Shown in pieces: positions 46,609-53,520 of a DNA stretch of 64,000 bases. The notes under the pieces are model-generated. The model worked only from the letters and a program-made list of their open reading frames with translations, searched no databases and was not told the origin of the DNA. Every line of letters begins with the position of its first letter. The first letter of the stretch is position 1. Origin of the DNA: Verrucomicrobiales bacterium (GTDB lineage Bacteria > Verrucomicrobiota > Verrucomicrobiia > Limisphaerales > UBA1100). The position numbers were made by a program, and so were the translations under genes. The stretch covers positions 62,001 to 126,000 of the forward strand of contig SYLI01000032.1 in assembly GCA_005809105.1 (NCBI GenBank), written 5' to 3'.

Positions 46609-47139
46609 TCAGTCGACTTTAAGTTCCTTGAGCTTCTTGGCGGCGTTGGCGCCGTCCTCTCCCGCCTTCACGGCCTTGTCCACGTGCAGGATTTTTCCAT
46701 CCTTGCCGATGTAAAACGTCCAGCGTTTGGGAATCTTGCCGCCCGGTGCCACCAATCCATAGGCCTGCGCCACCTTGGTGTCCGGATCGCTCAGGATGGG
46801 GTAGTCCAACTCCAGCGACTTGGCGAACTTGGTGTTGACCTCCACCGTGTCGCAACTGGCCGTGAAATAGGCGACGGTGAATTTCTTGAGCTCGGTGCCG
46901 TTCGCACGGAACGACTTGCACTGGGCCGTTCAGCCACCGGTGAAGGCCTTGGGATACCACGCCACCACGACGGCCTTCTTTCCCTTGAAGTCGGAGAGCT
47001 TGTACACCTTGCCGTCGCTTCCCGTCAGCGAAAAGTCCGGGGCCTCGTCGCCCGCCTTCAAATCCGCAGCGTTCATGGTGCCTCCCATCGCCATCAGAAC
47101 CGCGCCCACCAACCAGTCCTTGAGAAGAGTCAGTTTCAT
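46609..47139 (-). CDS. Exported selenocysteine peroxiredoxin (in-frame TGA read as Sec)
   Basis: The ORF track splits this into two pieces (46609..46845 and 46930..47208), but both are in the same frame and the 28 codons between them are open. Read through, it is a 176-residue AhpC/TSA-type peroxiredoxin with a signal ([20 protein letters not shown]). [18 protein letters not shown] and [12 protein letters not shown] are followed by TGA (residue 70, at 46930-46932), then [17 protein letters not shown]. In relatives this position is the peroxidatic Cys, so TGA most likely encodes selenocysteine; a second Cys lies four residues later. The rest is intact ([18 protein letters not shown]). The start is supported by an AGGAG ribosome site 9 bases upstream. 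It reduces peroxides outside the cytoplasm. The alternative is a nonsense mutation or sequencing error. Confidence 0.85.
46889..46932 (-). promoter_or_regulatory. Candidate bacterial SECIS element after the UGA
   Basis: Starting at the UGA (46932-46930), the transcript can fold a 7-bp stem GUCGUUC (46915-46909) / GAACGGC (46903-46897) with the 5-base loop CGUGC. The loop starts 22 bases after the UGA and has G as its second base. Both match the loose rules for bacterial SECIS elements (loop 16-37 bases away, G early in the loop). A weaker lower stem (AGUGC with GAGCU, one mismatch) is possible. Hand-folded only. Confidence 0.6.
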
Positions 47140-47148
47140 CGTTTGGTT

Positions 47149-47153
47149 CTCCT
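47149..47153 (-). promoter_or_regulatory. Shine-Dalgarno AGGAG of the peroxiredoxin gene
   Basis: On the minus strand, AGGAG lies 9 bases before the ATG at 47139. It decides the start in favour of MKLTLLKD over the longer frame in the ORF track. Most genes in this window lack such a clear site. Confidence 0.75.
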
Positions 47154-47224
47154 GAAAATGAAGGTTGCCAGCAGCCACATCGGGTGTCACCAATAAAATG
47201 CTGGCCAAGCGGGAATGGAAAAGA

Positions 47225-47299
47225 TGGTGCGCGCTGGAGGATTTGAACCTCCGACCCCATCCGTGTGAAGGATATGCTCTACCCCTGAGCTAAGCACGC
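47225..47299 (-). tRNA. tRNA-Val (anticodon CAC), CCA encoded
   Basis: Hand-read cloverleaf on the minus strand: acceptor GCGTGCT pairs with AGCGCGC (one G-U), T8-A9, D-arm GCTC/GAGC, anticodon stem ATCC/GGAT with loop TTCACAC (anticodon CAC, reading GTG), T-arm around GGTTCAAATCC, discriminator A, and encoded CCA. It sits between nadB and the peroxiredoxin gene on the same strand. Confidence 0.95.
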
Positions 47300-47333
47300 A
47301 CGAGCCGCCACGCTAGCGGGTTGCCGCGCCAAT

Positions 47334-48947
47334 TCAAGAGATACTTGCGGCTTGCGCTTCGCGCCGCAGGAGATTCCGGCGCTGGGCCCACGCCGGGTCG
47401 GCCTCCGGATGATCCAGGTTGAAATGCAGCCCGCGGCTTTCGGGCCGCAGCAGCGCGCCGTTGATGATGAGCTCGGCCACGGTGGCAATGTTGCGCAACT
47501 CCAGAAGGTCGCTCGTCACCTTGAAGTCCCAGTAATACTGCGCAATCTCCTCGCGAAGACTCTCGATGCGGCTGCGCGCCCTCAGCAGGCGCTTCTGGGT
47601 GCGCACGATGCCCACGTAATCCCACATGCAGCGGCGGATCTCATCCCAGTTGTGCGAAACCACCACCATCTCGTCCGGGTCGGTGGCGTGGCCCGAGTGC
47701 CACTGCGGAATCTCCACCTCCTCCGGCGGCGCCGGCGGTGCCGACTGGGCCGCAAGATGCGCCGTCACCAGCGCCTCGATGAGGGAATTGCTGGCCAGCC
47801 GGTTGGCCCCGTGCAGGCCCGTGCAGGCTACCTCGCCCAGCGCCAAAAGCCCGGGCAGTTCGGTGCGGCCGTCAAGTCCCGCCACCACGCCGCCGCACTG
47901 ATAATGCGCCGCGGGCACCACGGGAATCGCCTGCTTGGTGATGTCGATGCCAAAGCGCAGGCAGGTGTCGTAGATGTTGGGAAACCGGCTGATGATGAAG
48001 GGCGCGGGCTTGTGCGTGATGTCCAGCAGCACGTGGTCGGCACCGCTGCGCTTCATCTCGCGGTCAATGGCGCGCGCCACGAGGTCGCGCGGTGCCAGCG
48101 ACTGCATGGGGTGCGCCCCGTTCATAAACTCGCGCCCGTCCACCGTCCGCAGCACGCCGCCTTCGCCGCGCACGGCCTCGCTCACGAGAAACGACTTGGC
48201 CAGCGGATGATAAAGGCAGGTGGGATGAAACTGGACAAACTCCATGTTGGTCACCGGCACGCCGGCGCGATAGGCCATGGCCACTCCGTCGCCCGTGGCC
48301 ACGTCGGGATTGGTGGTGTAGAGGTACACCTTGCCGCAGCCGCCGGTGGCCAGCGCCGTCAACGGCGCCACGAACGTCTCCACGCCTCCCGTGCGGCTGT
48401 CAAAGACATAGGCGCCCAGGCACCGGTCGGCGCCCTCGCGGCGCAGCTTGCGCGCGGTGATGAGATCCACGGCGAAGTGATCTTCAAACACCTCGATGTT
48501 GGGCTGCCGATCCACGGCCGCAAGCAGCGCGCGTTCCACCTCGCGGCCCGTGGCGTCCTTCGCGTGATACACGCGGCGCGCCGAATGGCCCCCCTCACGG
48601 CCCAGCGCGTAGCTGCGTTCGCCATCGGGCGAGACGCTATCCTCGCGCGAAAACTCCATGCCCAGCGCGATGAGTTCGGCGATGCGCGCGGGCGCCTGCT
48701 CCACCACCGCCCTCACAGCAGCCTCATCGCAAAGCCCCGCGCCGGCGCGCAGGGTGTCCTCCACATGCAGCGCGAAGGAATCGGGGGGCTGGCTCACGGC
48801 CGCGATGCCGCCCTGCGCGTAGTTGGTGTTGCTCTCGGTGCGATTCTTCTTGGTCACCAGCGCCACACGTCCGCGGGCCGCCACCTTGAGCGCAAAGGAG
48901 AGCCCGGCGATGCCGCTGCCGATCACAATGTAGTCAAAGCGCCTCAC
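47334..48947 (-). CDS. nadB: L-aspartate oxidase
   Basis: A 537-residue FAD enzyme that oxidises L-aspartate to iminoaspartate, the first step of de novo NAD synthesis. The FAD-binding start is [20 protein letters not shown]; the flavin and substrate regions are [55 protein letters not shown] and [20 protein letters not shown]. The C-terminal helical domain is present. The start codon is GTG, overlapping the panC stop (GTGA), so panC-nadB is translationally coupled. No nadA or nadC is in the window. The length is normal for the family. Confidence 0.95.
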   Translation of the reverse strand: MRRFDYIVIGSGIAGLSFALKVAARGRVALVTKKNRTESNTNYAQGGIAAVSQPPDSFALHVEDTLRAGAGLCDEAAVRAVVEQAPARIAELIALGMEFSREDSVSPDGERSYALGREGGHSARRVYHAKDATGREVERALLAAVDRQPNIEVFEDHFAVDLITARKLRREGADRCLGAYVFDSRTGGVETFVAPLTALATGGCGKVYLYTTNPDVATGDGVAMAYRAGVPVTNMEFVQFHPTCLYHPLAKSFLVSEAVRGEGGVLRTVDGREFMNGAHPMQSLAPRDLVARAIDREMKRSGADHVLLDITHKPAPFIISRFPNIYDTCLRFGIDITKQAIPVVPAAHYQCGGVVAGLDGRTELPGLLALGEVACTGLHGANRLASNSLIEALVTAHLAAQSAPPAPPEEVEIPQWHSGHATDPDEMVVVSHNWDEIRRCMWDYVGIVRTQKRLLRARSRIESLREEIAQYYWDFKVTSDLLELRNIATVAELIINGALLRPESRGLHFNLDHPEADPAWAQRRNLLRREAQAASIS

Positions 48948-49804
48948 AAGCCCACGTTGTCAATGAGTCGCGTCCTCCCCACCCGCGCCGCCACCGCGGC
49001 GCGTGCGCCGCGCACCAGGCGCCGCACCGGCTTGAGAGTCTGCGGGTCAAAAAATTCCAGATACTCCACCTGCGCCCGCGCGTCCTGCCCCATCTGGGCC
49101 ACGAGCCGCCGCTTGAGCCTGCTCAATCCTCCGCCCGAGACCCCCGCGGCACTGCGCGCGGCCTTTCGCGCTGCCTGCAATGCACGCACAAGCGCCGATG
49201 CCCGCGACCGCTCGGCAGCCGAGAGGTGCGCATTGCGCGAGCTCATCGCCAGTCCGCTCGGTTCGCGCACGGTGGGCGCCACCACCAGTCGCACGGGAAA
49301 ATGAAGGTCGCGCACCATGCGGCGCACCACGGCGGCCTGCTGGTAATCCTTCTCGCCAAACACGGCCACGTCGGGCAGCACGAGATTCAAGAGCTGCGCC
49401 ACCACGGTCGTCACGCCACGGAAATGCCCCGGCCGCGCCGCGCCTTCCATGCCCGCCGCCAGCGCGGTTTCCTCCACCCACGTGCTGGCGTCGGCCTTGC
49501 GCATGGCACCCGTGCCGGGCATGAAAAGCACATCCACCCCTGCCCCTTGGCAAACCGCCCGGTCGCTCTTGGTCGGCCTTGGATAGCAGGCCAGGTCGTG
49601 CGCGTTGTTAAACTGCAGGGGATTGACAAAGATGCTGGCCACCACCACCCCGCCCTGCCCTGCCAGATGCCGGGCTCTGCGCAGCAGGCTCTCATGCCCT
49701 GCGTGTAGCGCGCCCATGGTGGGAACCAGAACCACGCGCCGTCCGCCCCGGCGCCACAGCAGCGCCTGCCCTTGCATCGCGGAGGGGGAGGTGACAACAC
49801 GCAC
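48944..49804 (-). CDS. panC: Pantothenate synthetase
   Basis: This enzyme joins pantoate and beta-alanine using ATP, the last step of pantothenate synthesis. I use the GTG at 49804 (reads [20 protein letters not shown], the normal family opening), giving 286 residues; the track's ATG adds 69 unlikely codons. Motifs: [18 protein letters not shown] (ATP site HxGH), [47 protein letters not shown] and [11 protein letters not shown] (KMSKS-like). It overlaps nadB by four bases, an unusual pairing of two cofactor pathways, both of which draw on aspartate. A glutaredoxin gene lies 73 bp upstream on the same strand. Confidence 0.93.
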   Translation of the reverse strand: MRVVTSPSAMQGQALLWRRGGRRVVLVPTMGALHAGHESLLRRARHLAGQGGVVVASIFVNPLQFNNAHDLACYPRPTKSDRAVCQGAGVDVLFMPGTGAMRKADASTWVEETALAAGMEGAARPGHFRGVTTVVAQLLNLVLPDVAVFGEKDYQQAAVVRRMVRDLHFPVRLVVAPTVREPSGLAMSSRNAHLSAAERSRASALVRALQAARKAARSAAGVSGGGLSRLKRRLVAQMGQDARAQVEYLEFFDPQTLKPVRRLVRGARAAVAARVGRTRLIDNVGL

Positions 49805-49877
49805 AGGCTCTTCTTGCGAAAAACAAGGGCGCGCGCCCTTCTTCGCGGGAGCGTCGCGCAGGGCAATCGCCCGATCT

Positions 49878-50210
49878 CTAGCGTTGGAACCGGATGGCCT
49901 GGGGCATCTCGTGGGCGCAGGGCTGATTGGTGGGGGCATCCGCCGCATTCGCATTGGAACCCACGATTGCCCGCGAAACCAGATACGCCTCCACCTCGTC
50001 GCCGCTGACATCGGCCAGCATGTGTCCGTTCACCTCCACGCAGGGCTGCAGCATCTGGCCACTGCGCTCAATCATCTCCCGGCGATGTTCGGGATTGTTC
50101 ACCACATCCTTCTCATCCCACCGCAGTTGGTACTTGCGCAGGACGGCGCGCACGCCCTCGCTCCAGCCGCAAGTGGGTTTTAGATAACAGGTAATGGTTG
50201 GCACTGACAT
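49878..50210 (-). CDS. Monothiol glutaredoxin-like protein
   Basis: I start at MSVPTITCYLKPTCGWSEGV (110 residues); the track's earlier Met adds seven residues without homology. It is a thioredoxin fold with CGWS at residues 14-17 (single active-site Cys, with another at residue 8), then VLRKYQLRWDEKDVVNNPEH and MLQPCVEVNGHMLADVSGDE (the cis-Pro position is in QPCVEV). It resembles the compact glutaredoxin/NrdH-like group; CGxS sites are typical of Fe-S-handling monothiol enzymes. The C-terminal 25 residues are non-conserved in appearance. It is probably the first gene of a glutaredoxin-panC-nadB transcript. Confidence 0.82.
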   Translation of the reverse strand: MSVPTITCYLKPTCGWSEGVRAVLRKYQLRWDEKDVVNNPEHRREMIERSGQMLQPCVEVNGHMLADVSGDEVEAYLVSRAIVGSNANAADAPTNQPCAHEMPQAIRFQR

Positions 50211-50229
50211 AGACGCCAAGAAGAATGCC

Positions 50230-50750
50230 ATGGCACCTGCGGTGCGGCAATCTCCTAATTGCCCTTGCGGCCCCTTGCAGGGGGCGGCTGCGCCGCGGCA
50301 ATGATGGGCTTCGCCTTATTGCTCACCGCAGGTGCCCTCCGCAGGCGCCCCTATCGCCGCCCCGCAGGGGCACCCGGGTCTGGGTATGCTTCACCCGGGT
50401 CGGGGTATGCTTCACCCCTGCGTGGGTAAGGGGGTTCCACCCGGCAAACGACGACATGATTGCCCCGGCGCAGCCGGACCCGGGTTGGGGTATGCTTCAC
50501 CCCGGCGTGGGTAAGGGGGTTCCACCCGGCAATCGACCCATGATTGCCCCGGCGCAGCCGGACCCGGGTCGGGGCGCCTGCGGCGGGCAATAGCCATGAT
50601 TGCCCCCCCGCAGGTGGTTGCCCCCCCGCAGGGGGCGCCTGCGGCAATAGGGGGTGCACACCGGAATTAAATCAATTAATTCCCCGGCGAAGCCGGTATT
50701 GCCGTGCGCAGCACCCCTGCAGGGGGTTGCCGGGCGCAACGCATTTGGCC
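50230..50750. repeat. Repeat-rich intergenic block with no gene
   Basis: About 520 bp between the divergent glutaredoxin and glycerate kinase genes contain no supportable ORF. It holds many short GC-rich inverted and direct repeats: GCCCCTTGCAGGGGGC, GCCCCGCAGGGGC, GGCAATAG next to GATTGCCC, CACCCCTGCAGGGGGT. Several cores (CCCCTTGCAGGGG, GGCAATAGG) are shared with the block at 31.4-31.9 kb, so this is one dispersed intergenic repeat family. Confidence 0.8.
50402..50571. repeat. 85-bp tandem repeat, two full copies
   Basis: Two copies with a period of 85 bp start at 50402 and 50487 (each beginning GGGGTATGCTTCACCCC or close). They share GGGTAAGGGGGTTCCACCCG, CATGATTGCCCCGGCGCAGC and CGGACCCGGGT. 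A partial copy (GGGTATGCTTCACCCGGGTC) precedes them at about 50382. The arms GGGTATGCTTCACCC form an imperfect palindrome. Confidence 0.85.
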
Positions 50751-50762
50751 ACCATGCGGCGC

Positions 50763-52001
50763 ATGTCGCTCAAGGTTCTCATTGCTCCTGACAAGTTTAA
50801 GGGCACCCTGCGCGCGGACGAAGCCGCCGCGGCCATCGCACGCGGCTGGGCCAGGGCGCGGCCCCACGACCGGCTTCAAACTCTGCCCATCAGTGACGGC
50901 GGGGAAGGTTTTGGCGAACTCTTGGCGCGCGCGCTGGGGGCAAAGCCCCAGCAGGTGGGCACGGTGGATGCCGCAGGTCGCCCCTTGAAGGCGACCTGGT
51001 GGTGGGTGGCCGCCCGACGCATCGCCATCATCGAGTCGGCCCGTGTCGTGGGACTCTCGCTTCTTCCACGCGGGAAGTTTCACCCCCACGATCTGGACAC
51101 ACGCGGGCTGGCGGCCATGCTCAAGGCCGCGGCGAAGAAGGGGGCGCGCGAGTGCCTCGTGGGCATTGGCGGCAGCGCCACCAACGACGGGGGATTTGGA
51201 CTGGCGCGCGCCTTGGGCTGGCAATTCAGGGACGCCGCGGGCCATCCCATCGAGGCTTGGACGGGTCTTCACCGGCTCGCGCACGTGAAGCGACCGGCCA
51301 AGCAACGGCGGCCCCGGTTGATTGTCGCGGTGGACGTGCAGAACGTGCTGCTGGGACGGGGCGGGTGCAGCCGCGTGTACGGCCCGCAAAAGGGACTGCG
51401 CGCGCAGGACATGGCCCACGCCGAGGCGTGCCTGCGCGCCCTGGCCCGGGTGTTAAATACAGGGCGCGGCAAGGGTGCCGCGGGGGAGGCGGGCGCGGGC
51501 GCGGCCGGAGGGCTGGGCTTTGGCCTGCGCGTGTTTTGCGGAGGAACCCTGCGGCCGGGCTTTGCGCTGTTTGCACGGGCGATCAGGCTGCACAGGGCCG
51601 TGCGCCACTGCGAAGTGGTGGTGACCGGCGAGGGTGCGATGGACGCTCAGACGGTGATGGGAAAGGGCGTGGGAGAGCTGGCCAAGCTGGCGGCGGCATC
51701 GTCCCGGCGATGTCTTGCGCTGGCGGGAAGAATCGAGGACGCACCACGATTGGGGCGCTACTTTGCCCGGCGCCGCGCGTTGACAGAGCTGGGGCCGGCG
51801 TCGCAGGCCGAGGCGCATGCGGGTGAATGGCTGGAAGCTCTTGCGCGGTCGCTGGCTTGCGAGCTCGAGCGGGAGGACGGCTGCAAGTCCGTTACTTCCA
51901 CTCCAGCGACATCAACACCTCGGGCCGCAACACCGCGTCGCCAAAAACGGCGCTGCGAATCCGCACGCCCTCGGGCTTCCACTCCAGCAACTGGAAGTTG
52001 A
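50763..52001 (+). CDS. Glycerate kinase (GarK/GlxK family)
   Basis: I start at MSLKVLIAPDKFKGTLRADE; a Met three codons earlier (50754) is also possible, and the track's 50544 start lies in the repeats. Motifs: TLPISDGGEGFGELLARALG, CLVGIGGSATNDGGFGLARA, RVYGPQKGLRAQDMA, VVVTGEGAMDAQTVMGKGVG and ELAKLAAASSRRCLALAG. It phosphorylates D-glycerate, normally to 2-phosphoglycerate in this family. About 380 residues is normal; this frame runs to 412 because the last 35-40 codons (STPATSTPRAATPRRQ) overlap the end of the convergent PDZ gene by 110 bp. That tail is unlikely to be conserved. Confidence 0.9.
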   Translation: MSLKVLIAPDKFKGTLRADEAAAAIARGWARARPHDRLQTLPISDGGEGFGELLARALGAKPQQVGTVDAAGRPLKATWWWVAARRIAIIESARVVGLSLLPRGKFHPHDLDTRGLAAMLKAAAKKGARECLVGIGGSATNDGGFGLARALGWQFRDAAGHPIEAWTGLHRLAHVKRPAKQRRPRLIVAVDVQNVLLGRGGCSRVYGPQKGLRAQDMAHAEACLRALARVLNTGRGKGAAGEAGAGAAGGLGFGLRVFCGGTLRPGFALFARAIRLHRAVRHCEVVVTGEGAMDAQTVMGKGVGELAKLAAASSRRCLALAGRIEDAPRLGRYFARRRALTELGPASQAEAHAGEWLEALARSLACELEREDGCKSVTSTPATSTPRAATPRRQKRRCESARPRASTPATGS

Positions 52002-53466
52002 GGGCACCCTGTTGCAGCAGCGTGGCGCGAACCTGACCGGGTGGCACCGCGGCGGCGGGCGCAGGAGTCGGCGTGGTGGCGGGAGTGGGCGTGGCAAACT
52101 TGACCAGCGCGATGCGGTCCAGGGGGATCTCGATGGGCTTGTCGGAGAGCTCTGTCTTGAGCGCCAGGCGGCCGGTCTGGATGCCGGCAATCTGGCCCGA
52201 GACACTGTCGTCATTGGCCAGCCGGACGAAGTCCTGACGACCGTCGCCACCGGCCGCGACCTCGGCGTCGCTGGGAAGGTTTCCGTTCCACTCGGAGAGG
52301 CGCAGGTTGGACACGCGCATGGTGTTGGCCGTTTGCGGATTAAACTGCAGGTAGCGGCCCTTGCCGGCAAACTCGCCGTTGTCGCGCCACTTTTGCACCA
52401 GCCGGTCATTCATCAGCAGGGTGATGGTCTTGAGCTTGCGGTCGATGCGGATGGAGAAGTGCGCCTGGGCGCGTTCCAGCGCGGGCAGCTGCACGACGCC
52501 CAGGCTGCTGGACTGCGTGTTCACGCCATCGTGCTGGAAGCGGTAGAGGTAGGCGTGATTGTGATTGATGCGAAGGCTGTACGCGTTCATGAGGCCCGAC
52601 GCGGCAAGCCGGTCGCCGCACAGCACGATGTCGAGGCCCGCCATCGCCTCCCATTCGAGCGTGAACTCGAGATTGGCGCGCTCGGGCCAGTCGAGCTCGC
52701 GGCCGATGATGCTGTTGACACCCTTGCATAAAAACGCGCCGTCGCGGAAATCCCAGTGCAGCGACACGAGCGTGATGGGAAGCTTCATCTCCTTGCCCTC
52801 GCGCTTGAAGGTGATGGCCACCTTCTCACCGGGCTCGAAGCTCTTGACGAAGGCGATGAGTTCGGCGCGCACCTTGAAGGGCTTGTCGTTGACGTGCGTC
52901 ACCACATCGCCCGGTGCGAGCCCCGCCAGAATGGCCGGGCCGTTCTCCACCAGCGAATCCACCACCACCCCGCCCACCGCGTCGCCTTCCTCGCCCAATT
53001 GCACGCCCATGAGCGCGGCACCCCAGCCCTTGAGGGAGGTGGGCCCCTCGAAGACCACCTTGGCCATGCCTCCGGGGATGAGATGGGCGATGGCGGCGCG
53101 GGGGATGCGCAGGTTGCCCGCGTACCAGGTTTGGAGCACCAGATGCGTGGGATCCAGACCGATGACTTCGCCCGGCAACGTGTCGCCGCCGTGCAGGCGC
53201 ACGCGGGTGTCGTGGCGACGCAAGGCGGGCCCCTCGGGCGCCAGCAGCGAGACGCGCTGGACACTGGCCGCCTCCACGCGCAGTTCGGGAGCCACGGCCG
53301 GGTGCTTCCAAAGCAAGCCGGTGGCGTTGTCAAAGCCGGCCATGTGGCCGGTGATGCGGTCGCCGTTGCGCAGGTGCAGGGTGCCCGCGCGGGGTGCCGC
53401 CAGGGTGGTGAGGGTGATCAGGAGGCTCCACACCCACACCAGCCGGGGCACTGAGCGCCATTCCAT
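51892..53466 (-). CDS. Exported PDZ-domain protein
   Basis: I start at MEWRSVPRLVWVWSLLITLT (signal; 524 residues). An N-terminal beta region (AGTLHLRNGDRITGHMAGFD) repeats in style near the C-terminus (VRLANDDSVSGQIAGIQTGR), a pattern seen in many verrucomicrobial surface proteins. A PDZ domain occupies about residues 150-225 (GAALMGVQLGEEGDAVGGVV, GPAILAGLAPGDVVTHVNDK, KSFEPGEKVAITFKREGKEM). The middle looks like a LamG-like sandwich. No protease motif is visible, so it is a binding rather than cleaving PDZ protein. It ends the amidohydrolase-ThuA-PDZ gene string and overlaps the glycerate kinase frame antisense by 110 bp. Confidence 0.82.
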   Translation of the reverse strand: MEWRSVPRLVWVWSLLITLTTLAAPRAGTLHLRNGDRITGHMAGFDNATGLLWKHPAVAPELRVEAASVQRVSLLAPEGPALRRHDTRVRLHGGDTLPGEVIGLDPTHLVLQTWYAGNLRIPRAAIAHLIPGGMAKVVFEGPTSLKGWGAALMGVQLGEEGDAVGGVVVDSLVENGPAILAGLAPGDVVTHVNDKPFKVRAELIAFVKSFEPGEKVAITFKREGKEMKLPITLVSLHWDFRDGAFLCKGVNSIIGRELDWPERANLEFTLEWEAMAGLDIVLCGDRLAASGLMNAYSLRINHNHAYLYRFQHDGVNTQSSSLGVVQLPALERAQAHFSIRIDRKLKTITLLMNDRLVQKWRDNGEFAGKGRYLQFNPQTANTMRVSNLRLSEWNGNLPSDAEVAAGGDGRQDFVRLANDDSVSGQIAGIQTGRLALKTELSDKPIEIPLDRIALVKFATPTPATTPTPAPAAAVPPGQVRATLLQQGALNFQLLEWKPEGVRIRSAVFGDAVLRPEVLMSLEWK

Positions 53467-53520
53467 ACTTGGGCAGTGTAATGAAGGCGGCGCGTTTGGC
53501 AATCGCCGCCACGCGCAAAC

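Noticed and set aside
46609-47208. Peroxiredoxin as a pseudogene or frameshift
   Set aside because: There is no frame change. The single stop is TGA at the redox-active position, followed by a SECIS-like hairpin and an undamaged remainder.
47352-49304. 650-aa plus-strand ORF
   Set aside because: Shadow of nadB and panC, both with strong motif evidence on the minus strand.
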